Shown one piece after another: positions 12,301-21,664 of a stretch of 64,000 nt of DNA. The DNA is from Ophiostoma sp. CBS 140.51 (taxonomy: Eukaryota; Ascomycota; Sordariomycetes; Ophiostomatales; Ophiostomataceae). The stretch covers positions 1 to 64,000 of the forward strand of contig JANSLP010000025.1 in assembly GCA_029298735.1 (NCBI GenBank), in the 5' to 3' direction. The notes under the pieces were generated by a model that did not search any database, was not told the origin of the DNA, and saw only the letters and a program-made list of their open reading frames with translations. The translations under genes and the position numbers were made by a program. Position 1 is the first letter of the stretch. The number at the start of each line of letters is the position of its first letter.

Positions 12301-15300
12301 TGGATGAGCCCTACTCTGGTGTCGAGCACATTCTCCAGCACTACCCTGATGCAGAGACCCAGATCATCAACGCCCAGGATGTTCAGCACTTCCTTATGCT
12401 CTGCCAGCGCCGTGGCCAGAAGCCGGTGACCTTCGTCCCCGCTCTGGACGAGAATTTTGAATTCTTTTTCAAGAAGGACTCTCTCTGGCAGTCTGAGGAC
12501 CTGGAGGCCGTCATTGGCCAGGATGTTGGCCGTACCTGTATTCTGCAGGGCCCCGCCTCCGCCCGCTACTCCAAGGTTGTTGACGAGCCCATCCAGTCCA
12601 TCCTCGACGGCATCCACGAGGCTCATATCGCCGGCCTCACCAAGGACGTCTACAAGGGCGACGCTTCCCAGATCCCCACCATTGAGTACTTTGGTGGCAA
12701 GCTTGTTGACACTGATGTTCCTCTCGACCTGGAGAGCGTGTCTGAGTCGTACGACGAGCACAAGAACATCTACCGCCTAGCCTACTCGCCTAACATCCCT
12801 CTGCCGAACACTGACGACTGGCTGACCCTGCTTGCCGGCAAGAACCACTCTTGGCGCCACGCCCTTCTGCTCTCGGACGTCCTGGTCCAGGGCAAGAAGT
12901 ACCAGACGAACCCCATGAAGCGGGTGTTCGCTCCGGTGCGCGGCCTGTTTGTCGAGATCCGCAACCCCAACGACCCTGAGAAGACTGAGATTATTGTCAA
13001 GGAGCAGCCGCGCCAGAACCAGTACAAAGACGTCCTGCACGTTAAGCTGACTGGCAAGAACGAGATCCAGGTCAACGTCATCAAGCACTCGACTGCTCTT
13101 GGCAAGCCCGTCGACATGACTCTCAAGTTCATCTACCACCCCGAGGCTGGCTACGCCCCCATCCACGAGGTCATGGACGACCGCAACGACCGCATTAAGG
13201 AGTTTTACTGGCGCGTGTGGTTCGGCAACGAGCCCATTAACTTGGCCGCAGAGGTCACTGGCAAGTTCGACGGTGGCAAGGCTGTCATCACTGGCGAGGC
13301 CATCAACGACTTTGTCCACGCTGTTGGCAACACCGGCGAGGCTTTCGTCGACCGCCCTGGCAAGATTGTCTACGCTCCCATGGACTTTGCCATTGTTGTC
13401 GGCTGGAAGGCCATCACTAAGCCTATCTTCCCTCGCACCATTGACGGTGACCTGCTGAAGCTGGTGCATCTGTCCAACGAGTTCCGCATGCTCCCAGGTG
13501 CCGAGCCCCTCAAGAAGGGCGACGTTGTTTCGACCACGGCCCAGATCAACGCCGTCATCAACCAGGAGTCTGGCAAGATGGTTGAGGTCTGCGGCACCAT
13601 TGTGCGCGATGGCGAGGCTGTCATGGAGGTCACCTCGCAGTTCCTGTACCGTGGTGAGTACAAAGACTACGAGAACACTTTCCAGCGCAAGGTGGAAACT
13701 CCCATGCAGGTCCACCTGGCCACCTCCAAGGACGTTGCTGTCCTGCGCTCCAAGCAGTGGTTCCTTCTGGACGACCAGCAGGACATTTCTCTGCTGGGCC
13801 AGACCCTCACCTTCCGTCTCCAGTCGCTGGTCCGCTTTAAGAACCAGACTGTCTTCAGCCACGTCGAGACCCGCGGCCAGGTCCTGCTGGAGCTGCCCAC
13901 CAAGGAGGTTGTCCAGGTTGCCAGCGTCGAGTACGAGGCCGGTGTGTCCAACGGTAACCCGGTGATCGACTACCTCGAGCGCCACGGTTCGTCCATTGAG
14001 CAACCTATCAACTTTGAGAACCCCATCCCTCTTAGCGGCCGGACTCCCCTCCTTCTGCGCGCCCCTGCGTCGAACGAGACCTACGCTCGCGTGTCTGGCG
14101 ACTACAACCCCATCCACGTCTCGCGCGTGTTTGCCAACTACGCCAACCTGCCCGGCACCATTACTCACGGCATGTACTCGAGCGCTGCTGTCCGCAGTCT
14201 GGTTGAGACGTGGGCTGCCGAGAACAACATTGGTCGCGTGCGTAGCTTCCACGCGTCGCTTGTCGGCATGGTTCTGCCCAACGACGATATTCACGTCAAG
14301 CTGCAGCACGTCGGCATGATTAGTGGTCGCAAGATCATCAAGGTTGAGGCCAGCAACAAGGAGACCGAGGAGAAGGTTCTGCTGGGTGAGGCCGAGATTG
14401 AGCAGCCTGTCACTGCGTACGTCTTCACGGGCCAGGGCTCGCAGGAGCAGGGCATGGGCATGGACCTGTACGGCAGCAGCGAGGTGGCCAAGAACGTTTG
14501 GGACCGCGCCGACAAGTACCTGATGGAGACGTACGGCTTTGCGATTACCAACATTGTCAAGAACAACCCCAAGGAGCTTACGATCCACTTCGGTGGTCCC
14601 CGTGGCAAGCTGATTCGCCAGAACTACATGGCGATGACTTTCGAGACGGTGATGGCGGATGGCTCGATCAAGTCAGAGCGCATCTTCAAGGACATCAACG
14701 AGACGACGTCGTCGTACACTTACCGGTCGCCGACTGGTCTGCTGTCGGCCACGCAGTTCACGCAGCCTGCCCTGACGCTCATGGAGAAGGCCAGCTTTGA
14801 GGACATGAAGGCCAAGGGTCTTGTGCCCCGCGACAGCACATTTGCCGGTCACTCTCTGGGTGAGTACTCGGCTCTGGCTGCTCTGGCCGATGTCATGCCG
14901 ATCGAGTCGCTCGTGTCGGTCGTGTTCTACCGCGGTTTGACCATGCAGGTCGCCGTGGAGCGTGATGCCAGCGGCCGTTCCAACTACTCCATGTGCGCCG
15001 TCAACCCCAGCCGTATCTCCAAGACATTCAACGAGGAGGCCCTGCGCTTCGTTGTGAGCAGCATTGCTGAGGAGACGGGCTGGCTGTTGGAGATTGTCAA
15101 CTTCAACATTGCCAACATGCAGTACGTGTGCGCCGGTGACCTGCGCGCGCTCGACACGCTTGCTGGCGTGACCAACTTCCTCAAGGTGCAGAAGATCGAC
15201 ATCGACCAGATGCGTGAGCAGCTCAAGATTGAGGAGGTGCGCGAGCACCTGAACGAGATCATCCGCGGCTGTGCCCAGGAGACGGAGAAGAAGCCCACTC

Positions 15301-15680
15301 CGCTGGAGCTGCAGCGCGGTTTTGCTACGATCCCGCTGCGGGGCATTGACGTGCCTTTCCACTCGACCTTCCTGCGGAGCGGTGTCAAGCCCTTCCGGTC
15401 GTTCCTGCTCAAGAAGATCAACAAGACGACGATTGACCCCGCCAAGCTAATTGGCAAATACATTCCCAACGTGACGGCCAAGCCGTTTGCGCTGACCAAG
15501 GAGTACTTTGAGGACGTCTACAAGCTCACCAACTCGCCGCGCATTGGCCACGTGCTGGCCAACTGGGACAAGTACCAGGAAGACGGTGTTGTCAATGGCG
15601 TCAACGGCACGAACGGCGCTGAGACCAACGGCTCCAACGGTGCCCAGGTCGAGACCGACTCGGACAGCGTCGAGGCTTAG
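9342..15680 (+). CDS. FAS1: Fatty acid synthase subunit beta
   Basis: Beta subunit of fungal type I FAS: acetyltransferase, enoyl reductase, dehydratase and malonyl/palmitoyl transferase. A single uninterrupted frame of 2112 aa, matching the usual fungal length (about 2050-2100). In order: acetyltransferase with GHSQG (Ser286); a TIM-barrel FMN enoyl reductase with VPPIMVAGMTPTTVPWDF and IELGGGGYYN; dehydratase/hot-dog segments including DYNPIHVSRVFANYANLPG with ITHGM; and a C-terminal malonyl/palmitoyl transferase with VFTGQGSQEQGMGMDLYG and GHSLGEYSALAAL (Ser1838). The C-terminus ends in a short Asn/Gly/Glu-rich tail. Codon use is strongly biased to C/G-ending codons, as expected for a highly expressed gene. 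It pairs with the divergent FAS2 upstream. Confidence 0.98.
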   Translation: MYGTGTGPQTGVSTPRTSNSLRPLTVSHGSLETSFLVPTNLHYHASELKERFAASLPAPTDELAQDDEPSSVAELVARFMGFVANEVEEGEDDAQGSYEEVLKLILNEFERAYLRGNEVHVLAASLPGIDSKKLVVIRSYYAARAVSNRTIRPHMPALFRAAEDSSANLYNIFGGQGNIEEYFEELRELFETYPTFVGDLIVNAAELLQTLSKHSSADKLFAKGLDVMTWLRRPETTPDTDYLVSAPVSFPLIGLVQLAHYAVTCKVLGIHPGLLRERIRGATGHSQGIVLAAVTAAADSWESFTELAKSALTILFWIGARSQQTFPRTSLTPSMLQDSIDNGEGTPTPMLSIRDLSQEQVQKHIDATNQYLPVDRHIAISLINSPRNMVVTGPPISLYGLNLQLRKVKAPTGLDQTRIPHTERKVRFVNRFLPITAPFHSPYLEKATALIDEDLARIEIDSDDLGMAVFDTNSGKDLRESVQGNIVPTLIRLITRDPVNWEKATAFPEATHVLDFGPGGISGLGILTSRNKEGTGVRVILAGAVSGTVTEVGYKPELFDRDEENAVKYAIDWVREYGPRLIKTKSGRTYVDTKMSRLLGVPPIMVAGMTPTTVPWDFVAASMNAGYHIELGGGGYYNAKTMTDALLKIEGAIPAGRGITINLIYVNPRAMGWQIPLIGRLRAEGVPIEGLTIGAGVPSIEVAQEYIETLGLKHIAFKPGSVEAIQAVINIAKANPKFPVILQWTGGRGGGHHSFEDFHQPILQMYSRIRRSENIILVAGSGFGGAEDTYPYITGEWSKKYGYPPMPYDGCLFGSRMMVAKEAHTSKNAKQAIVDAPGVEDSEWEKTYKGPAGGVITVRSEMGEPIHKLATRGVRFWSEMDQKIFSLPKEKRVVELKKNREHIIKKLNDDFQKVWFGRNKAGETVDLEDMTYAEVVRRLVELLYVKHEKRWIDPSYTKLAGDFIHRVEERFTTDANQASRLQNYSDLDEPYSGVEHILQHYPDAETQIINAQDVQHFLMLCQRRGQKPVTFVPALDENFEFFFKKDSLWQSEDLEAVIGQDVGRTCILQGPASARYSKVVDEPIQSILDGIHEAHIAGLTKDVYKGDASQIPTIEYFGGKLVDTDVPLDLESVSESYDEHKNIYRLAYSPNIPLPNTDDWLTLLAGKNHSWRHALLLSDVLVQGKKYQTNPMKRVFAPVRGLFVEIRNPNDPEKTEIIVKEQPRQNQYKDVLHVKLTGKNEIQVNVIKHSTALGKPVDMTLKFIYHPEAGYAPIHEVMDDRNDRIKEFYWRVWFGNEPINLAAEVTGKFDGGKAVITGEAINDFVHAVGNTGEAFVDRPGKIVYAPMDFAIVVGWKAITKPIFPRTIDGDLLKLVHLSNEFRMLPGAEPLKKGDVVSTTAQINAVINQESGKMVEVCGTIVRDGEAVMEVTSQFLYRGEYKDYENTFQRKVETPMQVHLATSKDVAVLRSKQWFLLDDQQDISLLGQTLTFRLQSLVRFKNQTVFSHVETRGQVLLELPTKEVVQVASVEYEAGVSNGNPVIDYLERHGSSIEQPINFENPIPLSGRTPLLLRAPASNETYARVSGDYNPIHVSRVFANYANLPGTITHGMYSSAAVRSLVETWAAENNIGRVRSFHASLVGMVLPNDDIHVKLQHVGMISGRKIIKVEASNKETEEKVLLGEAEIEQPVTAYVFTGQGSQEQGMGMDLYGSSEVAKNVWDRADKYLMETYGFAITNIVKNNPKELTIHFGGPRGKLIRQNYMAMTFETVMADGSIKSERIFKDINETTSSYTYRSPTGLLSATQFTQPALTLMEKASFEDMKAKGLVPRDSTFAGHSLGEYSALAALADVMPIESLVSVVFYRGLTMQVAVERDASGRSNYSMCAVNPSRISKTFNEEALRFVVSSIAEETGWLLEIVNFNIANMQYVCAGDLRALDTLAGVTNFLKVQKIDIDQMREQLKIEEVREHLNEIIRGCAQETEKKPTPLELQRGFATIPLRGIDVPFHSTFLRSGVKPFRSFLLKKINKTTIDPAKLIGKYIPNVTAKPFALTKEYFEDVYKLTNSPRIGHVLANWDKYQEDGVVNGVNGTNGAETNGSNGAQVETDSDSVEA

Positions 15681-15965
15681 GAGCACCTCACGAATCAACA
15701 GCACCGGCCTCTTCTTATCTGCACGAGGCCGCTGGCTGGGGGATGAAGAAGTCTTTTGAATGAAGCGAAGTATCTATTTTACAGGGTGTAGATGTTTTTA
15801 TGTTTTCTGTGTTTGTTTGTCACTTTTGTTATTTCCGTTATTTTTTTGTTCGTCTTGCTTTGCCATTTTCTGTTTGCGGATTAACGAGTAGAATGTTTGC
15901 TAGTTTCTGTTTTTCATGGTTGTTTTTCATTTTCATGTTTCACACAAAACTATAGATATCTAATT

Positions 15966-15971
15966 AATAAA
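15966..15971 (+). terminator. Possible FAS1 polyadenylation signal
   Basis: AATAAA lies about 285 nt beyond the FAS1 stop codon in a T-rich stretch. Fungal polyadenylation signals are degenerate, so this is only a candidate. Confidence 0.35.
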
Positions 15972-16940
15972 GAGAGAAGCTCAAAACTACGTTTAAAGAA
16001 TGATCGTGACACAAAGTGAAGTGGAAGTGTGAAGTGAGGACAAGATGTTGAGAGTGAAGGAGTTCCTTTCACCATTCGATTCGGTCATGTGACTACGTGT
16101 CTCGGTCGGCTTCCGCCGCTAGCCGGTGCAACATCCCCTGCAAATGCACTGTGATGACGGCACTTTCCCCCACCAAACTCCCATTGAAAGAGCAGCTTCA
16201 AATCGACATTTCCAAAGACAGCAATTCGTCGGTGCGGACAAGTTCATCGCAACCGGCCGCAGGCAACAGTATGTTCAGTATTTTGCGGAGGAGAACGGAG
16301 CAGCCCCGGAGCGGAGGAGTGGGCGAGTGGACGAGAAGGAAAATAAAGAGTATAAAGTGAAGAAAAATGCTCCTAGTTATGGGCCTTTCTTGGACTGAAT
16401 CCGCGTATGATTTGAGAAGGAGCGGACGAGTGACTAGTGCTGTCCCGCACCTGCTTTTAGTACAAAGCCAGCAGCAGACCTTCACCAGAAACAACGTCGC
16501 CTTGCTTTGATCGATTTCCTCGGTTTGCGAGTTTTCTTCTTTCCCATCAGATCGGTGATACAAGATAAAGCTTGTCCTCTCTCTGGCCAGACTGAATCTC
16601 AGAGAGCTTTATCAAACGCCTCCAACTGCACGAGGATAAAGCCTTGCTTGGCCCAGAAAGTCTGTCCCAATCCGCGCCGTTTCTTGTCACGGGTCTATTT
16701 TCAGCTCCCCCGCCAGCTCTGCCAGCTTGATAGCTATCGCCGACCTCATCGTCGTCGTCCTTATCTCTCGTTGTTCACATCAAACGCCACAGCTCTGTGT
16801 TGTTTGTGATACACCGTTCTTGTCACACATCGCTCTTTCCTCTTCTCTCTTTTTTTCCTTCCTTCCCATTTTATTCACTTTTTGAAATCGTCCCATTTTG
16901 TTTCTAAGCAAGGAAGGAACAACCTTTGGAGCGCATCACA

Positions 16941-16948
16941 TATTTAAA
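16941..16948 (+). promoter_or_regulatory. TATA-like element upstream of guanine deaminase
   Basis: TATTTAAA about 375 nt before the start codon, followed by pyrimidine-rich sequence. If used, it would imply a leader of roughly 340 nt. Weak evidence. Confidence 0.25.
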
Positions 16949-17322
16949 GGGAAGGTACAGCTCGGACACAAGCTCCGTGCAGCTTGGGGAAAGAGTGACT
17001 GGCCGTTTCTCAACCATTTTTTGTCGTCATCGCTGTTGTGGTCGCGATCTTTCTCTCTCTCGGCTCTTAATAACCAAGAGGACGCCCTTCAACGCAACGA
17101 ACCCCCTTTTGGCACGTCTCGTCCGCGTCGCCATCCACCTTTTGTCTTCGGGCGCTTTTATTTTTATTCTTTTTTGTTTGCATCATTGATACCCTACGGC
17201 ACCTGTTTGCACTTATACCCGACGTCACATCGCGTATTTTGACCTCCAAACTTCAACAAGCTTCTCCAATCTCAACCCTCAATCTCTCAACCATTCGACC
17301 TTGACCTTCCACCTACACAACC

Positions 17323-18920
17323 ATGGCAAACCAAATCTTCTTCGGCACCTTTGTCCACACGCCGGCATTGGACACGATCGAGTACCTGCACGATACCATC
17401 GTGGCAGTGGAGGCGACAGGCGTGATCTTGACAATCGAAGAGCTGCCTCCAATCGGCCGGCACAACCCGGCGGCGTGGATCCGCACAACGCTGATTCCGA
17501 GTCTCGGCTGGGCAGCCGACACCAAGATCACAGCGACACGGCCAGGCCAATTCTTCTTCCCAGGGTTTATCGGTAACTATGCCCCAGCCACGGCAGTTTT
17601 ATTTTGTACACAGCTAACGTGATAGACACCCACCTCCACGCTTCCCAATATCCCAATGTCGGCATTTTTGGCAAGTCCACGCTGCTGGACTGGCTGAACA
17701 AATACACATTCCCGCTCGAGGCGTCCCTGTGCGACCTCGCCAAGGCCCGCCGCGTCTACGGCCGCTGCATCCGCAAAACACTGTCGCACGGCACCACAAC
17801 TGCCGCTTACTACGCCACCGTCGACGTCCCCGCCACGAACCTGCTGGCCGATCTATGTCTACAGGCCGGGCAGCGCGCACTTGTCGGACGTGTCTGCATG
17901 GACCAGCATGCCTTCAGCCCAGACTACTACCGCGACGAGACACCCGAAGAGGCCGAGACGGCCACGCGCGCGTGTATGGACCACATTGCGCACATCGACC
18001 CGAACCACACACTGCTGCGTCCCGTCTTGACGCCTCGGTTTGCACCCAGCTGTACGGGCGACCTGCTGGGCCGGTTGGGCCGGCTGCATAAGGAGGGCAA
18101 CTGGCCCATCCAGACGCACATTAGTGAGAACCGTAACGAGATTGCGCTCGTCAAAGACCTGTTTAAGGACATTGTGCCTCCCTCGGCTGGCGAGGAAGAT
18201 GGCTTGCCCTCTTATGCAGGCGTTTACGATCATTTTGGCCTGCTCACACCGCAAACCATTCTGGCGCACGGCGTGCACCTGACCGAAGCCGAGGCCAGCC
18301 TGATCCGTGACCGCGGCAGCAAAGTCTCGCACTGCCCCTGCAGCAACAGTGCCATTACCTCGGGCGCGGCTCGTGTGCGCTGGCTGTTGGACCGCGGTAT
18401 CGAGGTTGGTTTGGGTACGGACATGAGCGGCGGGTACTCGCCGAGCATTCTGGAGGCGGCGCGGCTGGCGAGTCTGGTTAGCCGCCACGTGGCCATGGGC
18501 GGTGACGATGCGGCCAAGCTGTCGGTGGAAGAGGTGTTGTTCCTGGGCACAGTCGGCGGCGCTCACGTCGTGGGCATGGGCGACCGTCTGGGAATGTTCC
18601 GCCCCGGATTTCTGTGGGACGCACAACTGATTGGCCTCGGCATGGTGGACGCCAACGGCAACACAGACGTGACGAGCGGGTTCGCCGACGAGACGACGGG
18701 AACTGAGGATGACCCGACTTTGGGTGTCGAGGACGGCAATGTGGACGTCTTTGGGTGGGAGACATGGGAGGACCGGATTGCCAAATGGCTGTTCAACGGC
18801 GACGACCGCAACACGAAGAAGGTCTGGGTCAATGGACGCCTAGTGCACGACCGAGCCGCCATCGCTGCACGGCAGCGGGCTGCGGCCAAGGCGGTGCCCG
18901 AGAACGCAATCTCGGCATAG
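17323..18920 (+). CDS. Guanine deaminase
   Basis: Amidohydrolase-family guanine deaminase (guanine to xanthine plus ammonia; purine catabolism, cytosolic). Exons 17323-17572 and 17626-18920 join over a 53 nt intron (GTAACT donor, GCTAACG branch site, TAG acceptor) to give 514 aa. The splice rebuilds FFPGFIDTHLHASQYPN, the family signature, with zinc ligands His86 and His88. Further motifs are THISENRNEI, ILAHGVHL, HCPCSNSAI and GLGTDMSGGYSPSI, the last holding the metal/catalytic Asp of the superfamily. The start at 17323 has a CAACCATGG context. Odd: the TAG stop is followed in frame by 42 further sense codons with coding-like base composition and a hydrophobic helix, listed separately. Assignment rests on the whole motif series, not only the HxH. 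Confidence 0.93.
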
Positions 18921-19049
18921 AAGGTGGTGGCTGCGTTTATCATGGTGGGACTGGCGACTGTGTCGGCGCTGTTTACGCTGATTCTGTCGACGGTGCCCAA
19001 GATTGCCAAGTTGTTGGAGGAAGCCATAGCGGCGTCGTCGAATCGTTGA
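18921..19049 (+). other. In-frame 42-codon hydrophobic extension after the guanine deaminase stop
   Basis: Directly after the TAG at 18918-18920 the same frame stays open to a TGA at 19047-19049. The predicted peptide begins KVVAAFIMVGLATVSALF, contains a roughly 21-residue hydrophobic segment flanked by lysines, and ends in a short amphipathic stretch with KLLEEAIAASS. Almost all codons end in G, C or T, with few A, like the gene upstream. It could be a tail anchor reached by stop-codon readthrough, a tail recently lost through a nonsense change, or an accident. No plausible intron removes the stop: the only nearby GT...AG pair is 27 nt apart. Confidence 0.5.
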
Positions 19050-21664
19050 GATGGAGGCTCTTCCAGTTTTTGTTATATCGTGTCTCATGTCCCCTTCTGT
19101 CCTAGGATTTGTCTGGCGTCTTCTCTTGGAGTTCTTGTACGGTCATCACGTACATTATTATTGATTTCATGAATTTCTTCACGAACATGATGGCTCACTG
19201 TTGAAACAAGAAAATGTGAACAACATCAGGCAGCTGTTGCCTTGTGAGATGCATAAAACAGATGCTGTGAGAAAAGTTACTGAACTGTGTGGCATCTTAC
19301 ATAATCGACAAATACCTCCAAATATATTGTGTTCGATGGAGGCTAGTTTACCAATATCGGTTGACCCTTAATTCTTCCAGCCCAGCCCTTGGCCAGACCA
19401 TGCCAAGCCAGGAGCTCCAGTTCGATACTGCAGTTCCAGCACTGGGTAGTCTGGGCATTGGATGGTCTGTTGCTGTTAAAACTTACGAGTACGCCATACT
19501 CTCCCATCAATTTATGTGAACAGTCGTGCTGTTGAGTTAAAGGCCCCACTTTTTCCTGGCATCTGCCGCCAAGTTCCGTGCCGGGCAGGCGAGATCCATG
19601 TGCTCGATCGGAGCGCTGTGATTGGCCCAAGATGCGCGTGTAAGTAGACGTCACCGAAGAGCATATGGCGACCGCGAGGTTCTGCGCCCTGGATTTCTGT
19701 AATCCCCTTTATGCGAGAGTGCCTTTAGTAACCTTTTTAGACTCTTTCTGGCTCTTGGCTCGTATCCCTTGCCTTCTCTGTTCCTGACTGTCTGACCGTC
19801 ACTTCTTCCACGTGGGAACAGGCTTTCAGTTTGAGGATTGTATTTGCGAAAGTCAGGTACGAAGTAACAAAGTGCGACGTTCGACGTGGGTAGTATTTCC
19901 AGGCAATAGTCAAAAGGTGTACGAAACAATAAACTGAGAGTCCGTCCAAAAAGATGGGTAAAATACGACCAAAGCGTTCGCATGAACAAGAGTTACGCCA
20001 CATCCCCTCAAGTCGGGTTTTTGTATTAAACATGTCGAATGTCGAGTGAGTGTGCCTCGAATGCCGTAAAAAAAAAAGAAAGAAATTTTGCTGCGGAAAT
20101 AGAAAGTGGGCAGTGTCTCGCCTTGTCTCGGTGACTGGATTTGCTGTTGGCCGAATAGAATGAAAAGAAGAAATACTGTGACAGGTCACGGGAAAGGCAA
20201 CAAGAATGATGATCAGAGGGAGGCAGAAAGAATAAGCAGAAAAATGACAGAAGCAGCAAAAGAAAACCAAACGACAGAATAAATCAATGGCATTATTTCA
20301 GCCTGCCACCATCACCACCTTCACAGTCATGAGATTCTTTGTCGTTTCATCAAAATGTAACCTCCTTGCCCAAAGAAGCGTAGATTCTTTCTTTCGCCGT
20401 ATGCCTTTCCTCTTCAACAGCCTCCACCCATGACTGACCCCCTACCTTTACCAGTCTGCCGGCTACCGTCTGTGATCTTCGTTGGCCCCTCCACGGCGGC
20501 CCATGCAGGCACGTTCCTGACCGCCCTGGACACTATTCCCACCCTGTTTGTTCCTCCTTCGAGTTCCTTTCTCAGAACACCCCCACTCACATCAAGCTGT
20601 CACAAGCTATTATGTCCCAAACTCGTACGTATTCGTAGTTGTAGTCGTATGTACTCCTTCGCTTTCTCTCTACATACGAGGCTGGTTTGTTCGACTCCTT
20701 CAGTGCCCTTTCTCCGTTGTATTGCTTCCTTTTTCAAGCCCCTTCCCCATGCTTTTCGTCGTCACTTCAACATCGGCCACGAACAATGCCAGCCAATCCC
20801 TTGGCCTCGCACCTCTTCCAGGCTGCTACTCGTTGTTGGAGAGTACATGTACGTCTCAAACATTTGTTCCTACATCTTCTCTCCCCACTTACGTTTTCTT
20901 CTGTGTTTTTCGTGTCTCTTTTTCTATTTCGACATTCAACGACCCCCCAACACGCTATCCGGATTTTTGGGACTTTGCCTCCCACGCTCTTTTGCCCTAT
21001 TTGATGATCATTGGCTGTTTTGCCAACCCAGCACCTTGAGCATGTTCTCATTCTCCGCCACATTTCGTAGTCTTGCAGTTCTTGCAGTGGCCGTTGCACT
21101 CGTCAGCCGTGGGCCTCTTTAGCTCGTTCTAGTCCTCTTTGGCTCTGACATGCGGCCTTTTGTCAGTGCTTTCACCACGCCCATACCCTTCCCACCCTGA
21201 CGGTCCACCCGTTCGTCTTCATTTGTCTGTCTCTTTCCTGTAATAGTCTGTGGCCTGCCCACTCCCGTCATCTTTCCGACGGGCCCTTGCATCGGTGGCT
21301 GGCCTTTGGGTTTCTTTATTGTTTTCTCTCCTTCTTACTTTCATTTAATACATACATCCCCAGACCCAGTTCTTCAGTCCCTGCTGCATCCTTTTATACG
21401 ACGACGGCTGGACATCACCATCGACAACCAACAGTCTACCTTCTACGATACGTCGCATACGTCGCACACGTCAGACGTCAGTGACACGAAAAAAGGACTG
21501 CCGATCAACAGCACGGACAAAAGTACATACCGACCGTTCAACGTCGATCAACATCCCTGCTCAGCAACATCGACCCTCACATTTGTCAAACAACATCTTC
21601 ACTCCCGCCTGGTTACGCCTTTTTGTCTGCCGGGGACGACTCCCCTTAACAACACACGCACAAG
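19050..21664. other. Intergenic region and leader upstream of the phosphate permease
   Basis: About 2.6 kb. Bases 19050-20300 are AT-richer with no convincing gene. Bases 20400-21660 are strongly pyrimidine-rich on the plus strand and hold overlapping low-complexity open frames (one of 230 codons at 20430-21122) that look like leader composition, not protein. A TTTTATAC element near 21390 could be a TATA box for the permease. A single CACGTT, a variant of the Pho4/NUC-1 core, lies at 20510-20515 but is too far and too common to weigh. Confidence 0.45.

Larger units (their letters stand above)
15681..17322. other. FAS1 3' flank and guanine deaminase promoter/leader
   Basis: Intergenic. The first 300 nt are T-rich 3' UTR-like sequence. 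The last 500 nt are pyrimidine-rich on the plus strand, as expected for the leader of the next gene. Short open frames here (up to 121 codons) show no recognisable motif. Confidence 0.5.

Noticed and set aside
10197..14588. Minus-strand open frames of 581 and 603 codons opposite FAS1
   Set aside because: Same antisense codon-bias effect; no recognisable domain, and the plus frame is certain.
19737..20270. 177-codon minus-strand frame with a hydrophobic N-terminus
   Set aside because: Phe/Cys/Ser-rich composition from T-rich DNA, no third-position bias, no neighbour support.
20430..21122. 230-codon plus-strand frame before the phosphate permease
   Set aside because: Ser/Phe/Pro/Leu-rich translation of a pyrimidine-rich leader; overlapping frames are equally open; no motif.
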